From assembly GCF_003660285.1 (NCBI RefSeq), contig NZ_QXQQ01000011.1:1-50329 (forward strand): a stretch of 50,329 nucleotides of DNA, written 5' to 3'. Source of the DNA: Helicobacter labacensis. Lineage in GTDB: Bacteria; Campylobacterota; Campylobacteria; Campylobacterales; Helicobacteraceae. The translations under genes were made by a program, and so were the position numbers. Under the pieces are notes generated by a model. That model was not told the DNA's origin. It made no database searches and saw nothing but the letters and a program-made list of their open reading frames with translations. Positions 9,127-15,631 of this stretch are shown here, in pieces (positions within the stretch are counted from its first letter, which is position 1; each line of letters opens with the position of its first letter).

Positions 9127-9833
9127 ATAGTAGGCGAGGAGTCTTTGGCTAAGATTTCCTTTAATTCCTTGAGCTTGGCGGAGTCTTCTTTTGAAGAGAA
9201 GCGCAGTTGTGAGAGTAGGGTGTATTGGTAAGTGTATGTGCCGAATAATGTGGGTGATTTATATGCAGTTCCCCAAGTTAAAGTATGCAAAAAAGATTCT
9301 AAGGGCAAGCCCTGTTTAGAGGCGTTGAGTAAAAGGGAGTAGAAAAATTCTAGGTTTTGTTGCAAGACTTTTAAGAGTTTTTGCTCTTCAAGGGGCTTTG
9401 GAGGGGGCACTTCGTCGTGCCAAAACACATTCGCACAATTTACCCAATTATTAATCTTAGCGCGCACCAATCCAAAGGCGTGCAAAGCCTCAAAGCTCCT
9501 AATTTGGTTATAAAGTGAGAGGCTTTTTAAGCGTGCCATAAAAGGCACATGATCTATCATTTGGGTAGCTAGGCTAATCCATGTTTTGTAATGCCGTGCT
9601 ACTGCCTTTGAAGCCATCAAAGATTGATCCGTTTGGCTTGGATCACACTCCGCTTTAATGGCAGCTTGCAAGGCACTCTCTTGGGCATTTACGAGCGAAT
9701 CATAGAGGTCTTTAGCCGCCTTGAAAAAGGCTTGCTCTTGGGGATTTGTAGGCGTGTGTGGCGCGCCCAAGCCAAAACTAGGTACAAAGAAGAATAAGAA
9801 AATAGAGATTATAACCCAAGAATGTTTTTTCAT
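9108..9833 (-). pseudogene. Paralogue of the secreted cysteine-module protein, N-terminal part
   Basis: The preferred start is the ATG at 9833 (MKKHSWVIISIFLFFFVPSF), giving about 241 residues; a GTG five codons upstream is less likely. The ATG overlaps the fucose synthase stop (ATGA). It has a signal peptide and then matches the N-terminal roughly 240 residues of the 1089-aa downstream protein (KTWISLATQM, LVRAKI, LEFFYSLLLNASKQGL). The frame ends at TAA 9108-9110 in the context TTAAAACCCTAA. The continuation of the homology is in the 7660-9126 frame. Either product could be non-functional; a programmed shift is possible but unsupported. Confidence 0.7.
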
Positions 9834-10848
9834 CTGTTTTGATACCACCTATACACTTGCTCAATGCCCTCTTTGAGGGGGATACTTGCCCTCCAACCTA
9901 AGCGTGCGATTTTACGCACATCACTACACTTTAACAAAGTCCCATCGGGCTTAGAGGTGTCAAAAACCAACGCCCCCTTAAAGCCCACAATCTCTTTAAT
10001 CAAGTTGGCTAAATCTCTAATGCTAATATCCTCCCCCGTGCCAATATTCGTATGATTGAGCGTAGTAGTGGCTTGTTGGTGTTGCAAGAGAAAGACACAT
10101 CCCCGGGCTAAATCTTGCACATGCAAAAACTCGCGTCTGGGCGCACCACTGCCCCAAATGCGCACCCCCTGCGCGCTCACCCCGTGTTGTTCTAAAATGC
10201 TCAAGGCTTTTTGCTGGCTAGACACTTGCAAATCTTGCAACACTAAATCTAGGCGGTTGTGCTCTAGCAAATGGGCTAGATGCATTTTTCTTAAAAGGGC
10301 GGGCAGGACATGGGAGTTTTGCAAGTCAAAGTTATCATACTCTCCGTATAAATTGGTGGGCATCGCAGAAATAAAATGCGTGCCATATTGGGCGTTGTAG
10401 GCTTCGCACATCTTAAGCCCAGCGATCTTAGCGATGGCATAGGGCTCGTTGGTGGGCTCTAGGGGGCTAGTGAGTAGGGCTTGCTCTTTAATGGGCTGGG
10501 GGCATTCTTTAGGGTAAATGCAAGTAGAACCTAAAAAGAGGAGCTTTTTCACCCCGTATTTATGGGCATAGTGAATCGTGTTGGTTTGGATGGCTAAGTT
10601 TTGGTAAATAAACTCCGCGCGTAGGTGTTATTGGCTAAAATCCCCCCCACTTTAGCCGCCGCTAAAATGACAATGTCGGGGCGTTCTATCTCAAAAAAAT
10701 GTTCGACCGCATTTTGCTGTGTTAAATCTAATTCAGAATGGGTTTTTAAAATTAAGTTGTCAAAACCTTGTTCTTGCAAACACGCTACAATCGCGCCCCC
10801 CACCAAGCCCCTATGCCCGGCTATGTAAATTTTATCGCCCTTTTGCAT
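9830..10848 (-). pseudogene. fcl: GDP-L-fucose synthase, interrupted by a 1-nt frameshift
   Basis: This NAD(P)-dependent epimerase/reductase makes GDP-L-fucose from GDP-4-keto-6-deoxymannose for fucosylated O-antigen. The first frame (10594-10848) has the Rossmann motif [16 protein letters not shown] and NNTY, then runs to a stop. The second (9830-10552 and upstream) carries [30 protein letters not shown], the YAIAKIAGLKMCEAY active-site Tyr/Lys motif and GSGAPRREFLHV. The break is at about 10610-10622, where the family pattern NTYRAEF is reduced by one base in a GCGCG run. Restoring one base gives a 339-residue protein. The gene is either truly broken or misread. No gmd or fucosyltransferase is adjacent. 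Confidence 0.85.
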
Positions 10849-10872
10849 GCACTCTCCTAGTCTTTAGCAACT

Positions 10873-10878
10873 ATGATA
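10873..10878 (-). promoter_or_regulatory. Candidate -10 box for the fucose synthase operon
   Basis: The minus strand reads TGCTATCAT about 25 bases upstream of the ATG at 10848. That is a TATCAT -10 preceded by an extended TG motif, the common form of Helicobacter vegetative promoters. No good -35 is visible, which is usual for the genus. It would drive fucose synthase and the two coupled secreted-protein genes. Confidence 0.4.
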
Positions 10879-11026
10879 GCAGGGCAGGGCGGGCATGTCA
10901 AGGCGGGGATAGCACCCTCATCATGCGCCCTATTTTTTTTGAGCAGGGGCTTAGAGTTTTAGCGTTTTAAGCGCGACACCAACGGGGGAGGGTTGTTGGG
11001 GCGGGGCGACTTAAGGTTCTCACGCC

Positions 11027-12040
11027 TTAGATACTTTTCCTAAAACGCCTCACTTTATACCAAGCTGGATAGTATTTAAAGCTAGAGCAATCCCTAAACA
11101 TGTCATCTAAACCACACTGGACACTAGACACACTCCAAACGCTTAAGTCTTGGTTAAAATTTTCACATTCTTTAAACATGAAAGTCATATCCACGACTCC
11201 AGACACATCCCAGTTGTGCAAGGGTTGATCAAAATCCTCACAACCCAAAAACATATGGCGCATATTTGTAACATTAGACACATCCCAACTATTCAAGGGT
11301 TGGTTAAAAAGTCCGCATTTTTTAAACATCCAACCCATATGCCTAACCCTAGACACATTCCAACTAGAAATGTCGTGGTTAAACAAAATTGCCCGACAAA
11401 ACATGCCCCTCATGTTAGTTACATGAGAAGTGTCCCAAGTTTCTAACCCTTCAAAGTTCCTTCGCATAAAAGCGGGTACTTGCTCCCCTGCCTTCCCAGT
11501 TGAATGCGAAAACACGAAACTTAAATCCGTAATCTTGCTAATGTCAATCTCCCCTAAATGGATACTCTCATCAGCGACTAATTTTTTAAGCTCCTCCTTG
11601 CTTTGGGGGACATATTTTTTAGCTCTCTTGGAGATAGCAAAATTTTGGGGTGCGGACTGGCTGGGCTGGGATTGTAGCCCCTCTAGCACACCCTCTAAAC
11701 CTGTAATACTACTTTGCAAGCCCTCTAGCACCTCTAAGACCTCTTGGGCATTGGCGGGTTTTTCTAGCGCGCTTAAAGGTGCGCTAATTTTAGCTTGGGC
11801 GTGTTTGAGCTTAGTTACAAGTTTTTCTAGCTCTAAGTCATCCTCTTTTAAGCGCGCATAATGCTCTCTTAAAGTCCTTAGCACACCGCTTAAACTTTCA
11901 GCAAACGCGCTAAAGCTAGCATGCAGTTCCTCCGCTTCTTGTTGCACTTCTAAGCCCTCTTCTAAGGCACTCTTGCCCAAACGCATCGCCCGTTTAAGTT
12001 TTTTAATCTCTTGTTCTAATGTTTCTAGTGCTCGTTGCAT
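11027..12040 (-). CDS. Coiled-coil protein with BspA-like (DUF285) repeats
   Basis: A 337-residue protein in two parts. Residues 1-130 are a charged heptad-rich coiled coil (LEQEIKKLKRAMRLG, LELEKLVTKLKHAQAKI). Residues about 160-320 hold roughly 23-residue repeats of the type WDVSNVTNMRHMF with F-N-Q-P-L-x-x-W-D-V-S linkers, the signature of the DUF285/BspA-like leucine-rich family found in mycoplasma and gut bacterial surface proteins. There is no signal peptide or anchor, so its location is unclear. A strong AGGAGG precedes the ATG. Related repeats often mediate adhesion; here that is inference only. The gene is single, flanked by about 180-base non-coding gaps. Confidence 0.8.
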   Translation of the reverse strand: MQRALETLEQEIKKLKRAMRLGKSALEEGLEVQQEAEELHASFSAFAESLSGVLRTLREHYARLKEDDLELEKLVTKLKHAQAKISAPLSALEKPANAQEVLEVLEGLQSSITGLEGVLEGLQSQPSQSAPQNFAISKRAKKYVPQSKEELKKLVADESIHLGEIDISKITDLSFVFSHSTGKAGEQVPAFMRRNFEGLETWDTSHVTNMRGMFCRAILFNHDISSWNVSRVRHMGWMFKKCGLFNQPLNSWDVSNVTNMRHMFLGCEDFDQPLHNWDVSGVVDMTFMFKECENFNQDLSVWSVSSVQCGLDDMFRDCSSFKYYPAWYKVRRFRKSI

Positions 12041-12043
12041 AAA

Positions 12044-12067
12044 AACCTCCTAGTTAAAGTGGAGGTT
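12044..12067 (-). promoter_or_regulatory. Inverted repeat covering the Shine-Dalgarno of the DUF285 gene
   Basis: Arms AACCTCC (12044-12050) and GGAGGTT (12061-12067) are perfect complements around a 10-base loop. On the minus strand the downstream arm contains the AGGAGG ribosome-binding site of the gene starting at 12040. If transcription starts upstream, the hairpin would hide the ribosome site. If the -10 at 12069-12074 is used, the start would fall at about 12062 and the repeat would act as a DNA operator instead. Confidence 0.4.
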
Positions 12068-12068
12068 C

Positions 12069-12079
12069 ATTGTAACATA
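12069..12079 (-). promoter_or_regulatory. Extended -10 promoter for the DUF285 gene
   Basis: The minus strand reads TATGTTACAAT, a TACAAT hexamer (12069-12074) with an extended TATG element. It lies about 30 bases upstream of the start at 12040. No convincing -35 is seen. Confidence 0.45.
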
Positions 12080-12141
12080 GTCAATATGTTTCTCTTTTGG
12101 GCTGGAAAACCAAGGTCGGCATATTCTTTATAGCTAAGCTA

Positions 12142-12199
12142 GGGGCTTTAGCGCGCAAGCCCCCAAAGAATCTATGATGCGATCACAAAGCGTGATCGC
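12142..12199 (-). terminator. Two consecutive hairpins downstream of the small Gly/Ala-rich protein gene
   Basis: Stem 1 pairs GCGATCAC (12179-12186) with GTGATCGC (12192-12199) around a 5-base loop. Stem 2 pairs GGGGCTT (12142-12148) with AAGCCCC (12157-12163). Both follow the stop of the minus-strand gene at 12246 and precede the promoter of the DUF285 gene. Neither is followed by a clear U tract, so termination is a guess from position. Confidence 0.35.
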
Positions 12200-12245
12200 G
12201 CGCGTTTTGTGCGGGCTATGAGGTGTTGCACGCCCGCCCTTTTCA

Positions 12246-12560
12246 TCAATCGTTGTGGTTTTTTAAATCGATCCACTCTTCTTTGCTTTCATCATTCCCA
12301 CCCCCACAGAGTTTGTAGACACCATAGGTGAGAGCACCCGCCAACACGGGCGCAACAGCCACCGCACCCAGCCCAATAGCCATATCTCCACCCACAACAG
12401 AGCTTATAGCCGCTAAACCACTCGTGATGCCCGCATCAGACAAACCAGCCACCGCACCGCCTGCAGCCACTGCCCCCACAGCTCCAGCAGCCCCAGCCGC
12501 TGCACCCACTCCTGCTACAACCACACCCTTTTCATCTTTGTTTTCGTTGTTTTCAGTCAT
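12246..12560 (-). CDS. Small Gly/Ala-rich hydrophobic protein, function unknown
   Basis: A 104-residue protein with a short acidic, Asn/Glu-rich head (MTENNENKDEKG). A long Gly/Ala/Val segment of about 75 residues follows, with GxxxG-like spacing (AGVGAAAGAAGAVGAVAAGG, IGLGAVAVAPVLAGALTYGV), then a charged tail after KLCGGG. The composition suggests two or more membrane-inserting glycine-zipper helices, as in pore-forming peptides, some bacteriocins or holins. There is no cleavable signal or double-glycine leader. A good AAAGGA site precedes the ATG. Twelve 11-bp tandem repeats lie directly upstream. The membrane-active role is inference from composition only. Confidence 0.65.
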   Translation of the reverse strand: MTENNENKDEKGVVVAGVGAAAGAAGAVGAVAAGGAVAGLSDAGITSGLAAISSVVGGDMAIGLGAVAVAPVLAGALTYGVYKLCGGGNDESKEEWIDLKNHND

Positions 12561-12593
12561 TGCTATCCTTTCTTCTAGATTTTTGAGAGGGCA

Positions 12594-12720
12594 TTATGCC
12601 TAACTTATGCCTAACTTATGCTTAACTTATGCCTAACTTATGCCTAACTTATGCCTAACTTATGCTTAACTTATGCTTAACTTATGCTTAACTTATGCTT
12701 AACTTATGCTTAACTTATGC
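12594..12720. repeat. Twelve tandem copies of an 11-bp repeat upstream of the small hydrophobic protein gene
   Basis: TTATGC recurs exactly every 11 bases from 12594 to 12715, in the unit TAACTTATGCY. The variable base after TTATGC runs C,C,T,C,C,C,T,T,T,T,T,G through the array, so the copies are near-identical but grouped. The array begins about 34 bases upstream of the ATG at 12560 and ends about 40 bases beyond the hspR stop. The period equals one DNA turn. On the minus strand the proximal copy merges into GGCATAATGCC, which offers a CATAAT -10-like box. Confidence 0.95.
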
Positions 12721-12761
12721 GCTACCGCGCATAAGTATTACTAAATGCTACCAAATATTCC

Positions 12762-13133
12762 TTAAGACTTTTTAAACAAGATCAATTCGTAAGAGGTTTT
12801 TTCAAGGCGTTTGACCTCTGGTTTCACCGGAGCATTTTTTTGCATGTGGGTTTGGAGTTCTTCATTGAGGCGATCGAGTTCATCTAGGCGATCTTTGAGA
12901 CGCAAGATAATATCCACCCCGGCTAAATTCACACCCATGTCCCTAGTGAGGCGCAAAATCGTCTTGATCTTGTCCACATCTCTTTGGGAGTAGAGACGCA
13001 TTTTCCCATCGGTGCGCTTGGGTTCTAATAAACCCTCCTTTTCGTATTGGCGTAGAGTCTGGGGGTGCACCCCTAAAATCTTAGCCACCACACTGATCAA
13101 GTAAAGGGGTGCGTCATAATCTAGCATCATCAA
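12762..13133 (-). CDS. hspR: HspR heat-shock transcriptional repressor (MerR family)
   Basis: HspR binds HAIR-type operators upstream of chaperone operons; in H. pylori it represses groESL, hrcA-grpE-dnaK and its own cbpA-hspR operon. The 123-residue protein has a MerR-type winged helix-turn-helix at residues about 10-75 (YLISVVAKILGVHPQTLRQY, then EGLLEPKRTDGKMRLYSQ). A coiled-coil segment (LDELDRLNEELQTHM) follows, then a basic C-terminus ending in KKS. It starts at or just after MMMLDYD and lies 4 bases from the cbpA stop. The helicase-like gene that follows hspR in H. pylori is absent; the 11-bp array follows instead. Confidence 0.93.
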   Translation of the reverse strand: MMMLDYDAPLYLISVVAKILGVHPQTLRQYEKEGLLEPKRTDGKMRLYSQRDVDKIKTILRLTRDMGVNLAGVDIILRLKDRLDELDRLNEELQTHMQKNAPVKPEVKRLEKTSYELILFKKS

Positions 13134-13137
13134 TCCC

Positions 13138-14005
13138 TTAGGGCAATTGTTCTTGTAGCACTTGTTTGCATTGCGCGCTCATGTGATCGGTATGGGGCAA
13201 GACCACATTGGCTTTCAAATACAAATCCCCCATGCCATTGCTCTTGCGATTCTTCACTCCAAGTTCTTTAAGGCGGAATTTTTGTGCGTTCTTGGTGTTG
13301 GGCGGGATTTTAAGACTCACCTCCTTATAAAGGGTTTGCACCTCCATTTTGCCCCCAAAGAGCGCGATTTTCAAGGGCACATCAAAGGATTTGATGAGAT
13401 CATCGCCCTCTCTAGTGTATTCATTGTCCTCTAAAACATGCACTCTTAAGAGCACATCGCCACGCATACCCCCCTGTTGGTGTCCACGCCCACGCGCGCG
13501 CAACACCTCACCCTCTTTGATCCCAGCGGGAATCTTGAGATCAAAGCTATCATCATGGCTTAATTGCACTTCACGCTTACCCCCTAAAACCGCTTCTTTA
13601 AAACTAATTTGGATATCCACCTGAATGTCTAAATCCACTCTAGGGCTAAACCCCCCTGCAAAATTCGCGCCAAAGGCACTCCCAAAGCCCCCCCCCAAAG
13701 CCATACCCCCCGCTCCCAAAAATCTGGGAGAGAATGTCATCAAAATTCCCCCCCCTTGCGCGCGCAAAATCGCTAAAATTCTGCCCCCCAAACATGCTAT
13801 CGCCCAAGCGATCGTATTGCGCGCGTTTTTGGCTATCGCTCAAGATTTCATAAGCGGCGTTGATCTCCTTGAACTTCTCCTCAGCTTCCTTACCCTTATT
13901 GAGATCGGGATGGTATTTGCGTGCCAGACGGCGGTAAGACTTCTTGATCTCCTCTGGACTAGCCCCCTCGCTCACTTCTAAGGTTTCATACAAACTCTTT
14001 CCCAT
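13138..14005 (-). pseudogene. cbpA: DnaJ-like co-chaperone CbpA, out of frame at a G9 tract
   Basis: CbpA is a DnaJ-type co-chaperone encoded with HspR and modulates HspR DNA binding in H. pylori. Residues 1-70 form a J domain with YHPDLNKG. The frame then enters a Gly/Phe-rich region and stops at 119 residues. The other frame (to 13138) continues [20 protein letters not shown] into the two peptide-binding beta domains (FKEAVLGGKREVQL, DDLIKSFDVPLKIALFGGK). The frames meet at nine G on the minus strand (13688-13696). Eight G would give a continuous 288-residue CbpA. This may be phase variation, a fixed mutation or a homopolymer error. Confidence 0.88.
13688..13696 (-). repeat. G9 homopolymer tract inside cbpA
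   Basis: The plus strand reads nine C between AAAG and AAAG, which is nine G in the coding direction in the Gly/Phe linker of CbpA. Nine G truncates the protein; eight or eleven G restore the frame. Poly-G/C tracts of this length are the classical slipped-strand switches of Helicobacter. Confidence 0.9.
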
Positions 14006-14031
14006 AGTGTTCCTTTGTCTAAAATTAGTGC

Positions 14032-14041
14032 ATTATAGCAT
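14032..14041 (-). promoter_or_regulatory. Extended -10 promoter of the cbpA-hspR operon
   Basis: The minus strand reads TATGCTATAAT: a perfect TATAAT (ATTATA at 14032-14037 on the plus strand) with an extended TATG element. It lies about 28 bases upstream of the cbpA start at 14005. HspR autoregulation of this promoter is known in H. pylori; I could not place a convincing HAIR operator here. Confidence 0.6.
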
Positions 14042-14167
14042 AAAACTTTAGTCTTATTGTATCAATTTTATTTAGACTCATGACTTGTTACTTGCTCTAA
14101 ACTGGCTAACGCAAAATTAAGCTTATTGCGCTAGAATCCAAGCCTATACCACTAATAAGAGTCCTAC

Positions 14168-14535
14168 ATGGGGTCGTTAAAGCACTGACATTTTTCTTAG
14201 CCCTCTTTGGATACGCGCAAGCTTATGTCTTAGAGAGCTCGGGTTCTTTTATCGCCATTGGTTTTTACCGCCTGCCCTCCGATATTTCCAAGAGCATGCG
14301 CCCTAAAAAGATGAGCTTGATGGAAACGATCTTGGGCGTTTTGGTTTCCGGGAAAATCTCTCCCACCTTGCAGAATATCGCCATTTACGAGGCGCGTTCC
14401 ATGCACTTAGGGCAGTATGAAAACTTCATAAAGAAGTGCCAAAAACATGTCCAAATAGAATTGCCCCAACTAGGGAGCCACAATAATTCCTATGCCTCAG
14501 GTCCCTACCATGTCAATTTCCACTGGAAGTTTTAA
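14168..14535 (+). pseudogene. Outer-membrane-protein-like remnant
   Basis: In the frame of the ATG at 14296, translation is open upstream to a signal-peptide-like stretch (VVKALTFFLALFGYAQAYVL) followed by a first strand GSFIAIGFYRLPSDIS. This frame has no usable start. The only nearby ATG (14168) is one base out of frame, separated by GGGG, so a single-base indel appears to have uncoupled the start. The C-terminus [11 protein letters not shown] ends in aromatic alternation like a last outer-membrane beta strand. About 120 residues remain, far below the size of Helicobacter porin-like proteins. I read it as an internally deleted, frameshifted OMP gene. Confidence 0.5.
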
Positions 14536-15575
14536 GGCGCGCAACTCTTGGTGATAACCCCCCCGCCTAGCACGCGATCTCGATCGTAGATGACTAGGGC
14601 TTGTCCGGGGGCTACGCCATAGACGGGTGCGCTGAAACGCGCGCAAATGGTGTCCTGCTTGAGGCTGATGCGCGCGCTGGTGGGGTTGCTCCTGTAGCGC
14701 ACCTTGACTAAATAATCGCCCTCTTGAAAATTAGGGGGCAGGGACATGTTACGCGCTTCTAGGGTGTAAACCGCTAGGGCTTGTCTATCCCCCACAATGA
14801 TCTCATTTTGCTGGGCGTTGATTCCCACGACAAAATGGGGTTCATGCGCGCCTCTGATAGAAAAGCCCTTGCGCTTGCCAATAGTGTAGTGCATATAACC
14901 CTTGTGCGTGCCCACTACAGCCCCCTCAAGATTACGCACCAAACCCTCTTGATCCACCTTAATGTGCTGTTTTAGCGTGTCAATGTAGTTAGTCTCAACA
15001 AAGCAGATCTCTTGGGATTCCTTGTAAGTTTGCAAACTCCCTAAAAAGGGCATTTTCTCTAAAGCCAAGGGCTTGACCTCAGATTTAAGCAAATCGCCTA
15101 GAGGGAAGAGGAGGCGATCAATAGCCCTTTGGGGCAGGGCGTAGAGAAAGTAACTTTGATCTTTGCTGGTGTCTTTGGCTTCTTTGAGGCGCAACACCCC
15201 ATTGAACTCCTCTAAGCGCGCGTAATGCCCGGTGGCGATCTTTTCACAGCCCCTCTCTAAGGCAAAATCTAGGGCTAGTCCAAATTTCATCAGAGGGTTA
15301 CACAGCGCACAGGGATTAGGGGTTTGACCTTGTTTGTAACCCTCTATAAAGGCATCGTAAACGCTTTTTTTAAAGGCGGCTTGCAAATCCACCACTTCAA
15401 AGGGGATTTTCAAAAACCTTGCCACCTCTTGGCAATTCTTGATATACAAGGCGTGTTTGTCCTCTTTGGCATGCAATTTAAGATAAATGCCTAGCAATTC
15501 ATGCCCGGCCTCTTGCAAGAGATAGGCACTATAAGAACTATCCACCCCCCCACTCATCAAAACCGCGACTTTCAT
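14532..15575 (-). CDS. mnmA: tRNA-specific 2-thiouridylase MnmA
   Basis: MnmA installs the sulfur of s2U34 in tRNA-Lys, -Glu and -Gln using ATP and a persulfide. The 347-residue protein has the PP-loop ATP pyrophosphatase motif [10 protein letters not shown] at residues 8-17, the first catalytic cysteine in [13 protein letters not shown], and the second in ESQEICFVE. The central tRNA-binding domain and the C-terminal barrel ([12 protein letters not shown]) are present, so it is full length. It follows purB on the same strand after a 56-base gap. Its stop overlaps by 4 bp the end of the convergent OMP remnant. Confidence 0.96.
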   Translation of the reverse strand: MKVAVLMSGGVDSSYSAYLLQEAGHELLGIYLKLHAKEDKHALYIKNCQEVARFLKIPFEVVDLQAAFKKSVYDAFIEGYKQGQTPNPCALCNPLMKFGLALDFALERGCEKIATGHYARLEEFNGVLRLKEAKDTSKDQSYFLYALPQRAIDRLLFPLGDLLKSEVKPLALEKMPFLGSLQTYKESQEICFVETNYIDTLKQHIKVDQEGLVRNLEGAVVGTHKGYMHYTIGKRKGFSIRGAHEPHFVVGINAQQNEIIVGDRQALAVYTLEARNMSLPPNFQEGDYLVKVRYRSNPTSARISLKQDTICARFSAPVYGVAPGQALVIYDRDRVLGGGVITKSCAP

Positions 15576-15631
15576 TTAGCTTCTTTGCACTTAGGATGCA
15601 AAAACCTAGTGTGTTTTCTTTTAAAAAAGCC

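Noticed and set aside
11150-11446. A 98-aa His/Pro-rich protein on the plus strand
   Set aside because: It is the antisense of the DUF285 repeats; its repeat-like look comes from the real gene on the other strand.
12328-12603. A 91-aa Ala/Pro/Thr-rich plus-strand protein
   Set aside because: It is the complement of the Gly/Ala-rich gene at 12246-12560, whose ribosome site and start are better.
12594-12720. CRISPR array
   Set aside because: Units are 11 bp, contiguous and without unique spacers.
14049-14100. HAIR-type HspR operator upstream of cbpA
   Set aside because: CATGAGT matches one half-site at six of seven positions, but no second half-site lies at the required 7-base spacing.
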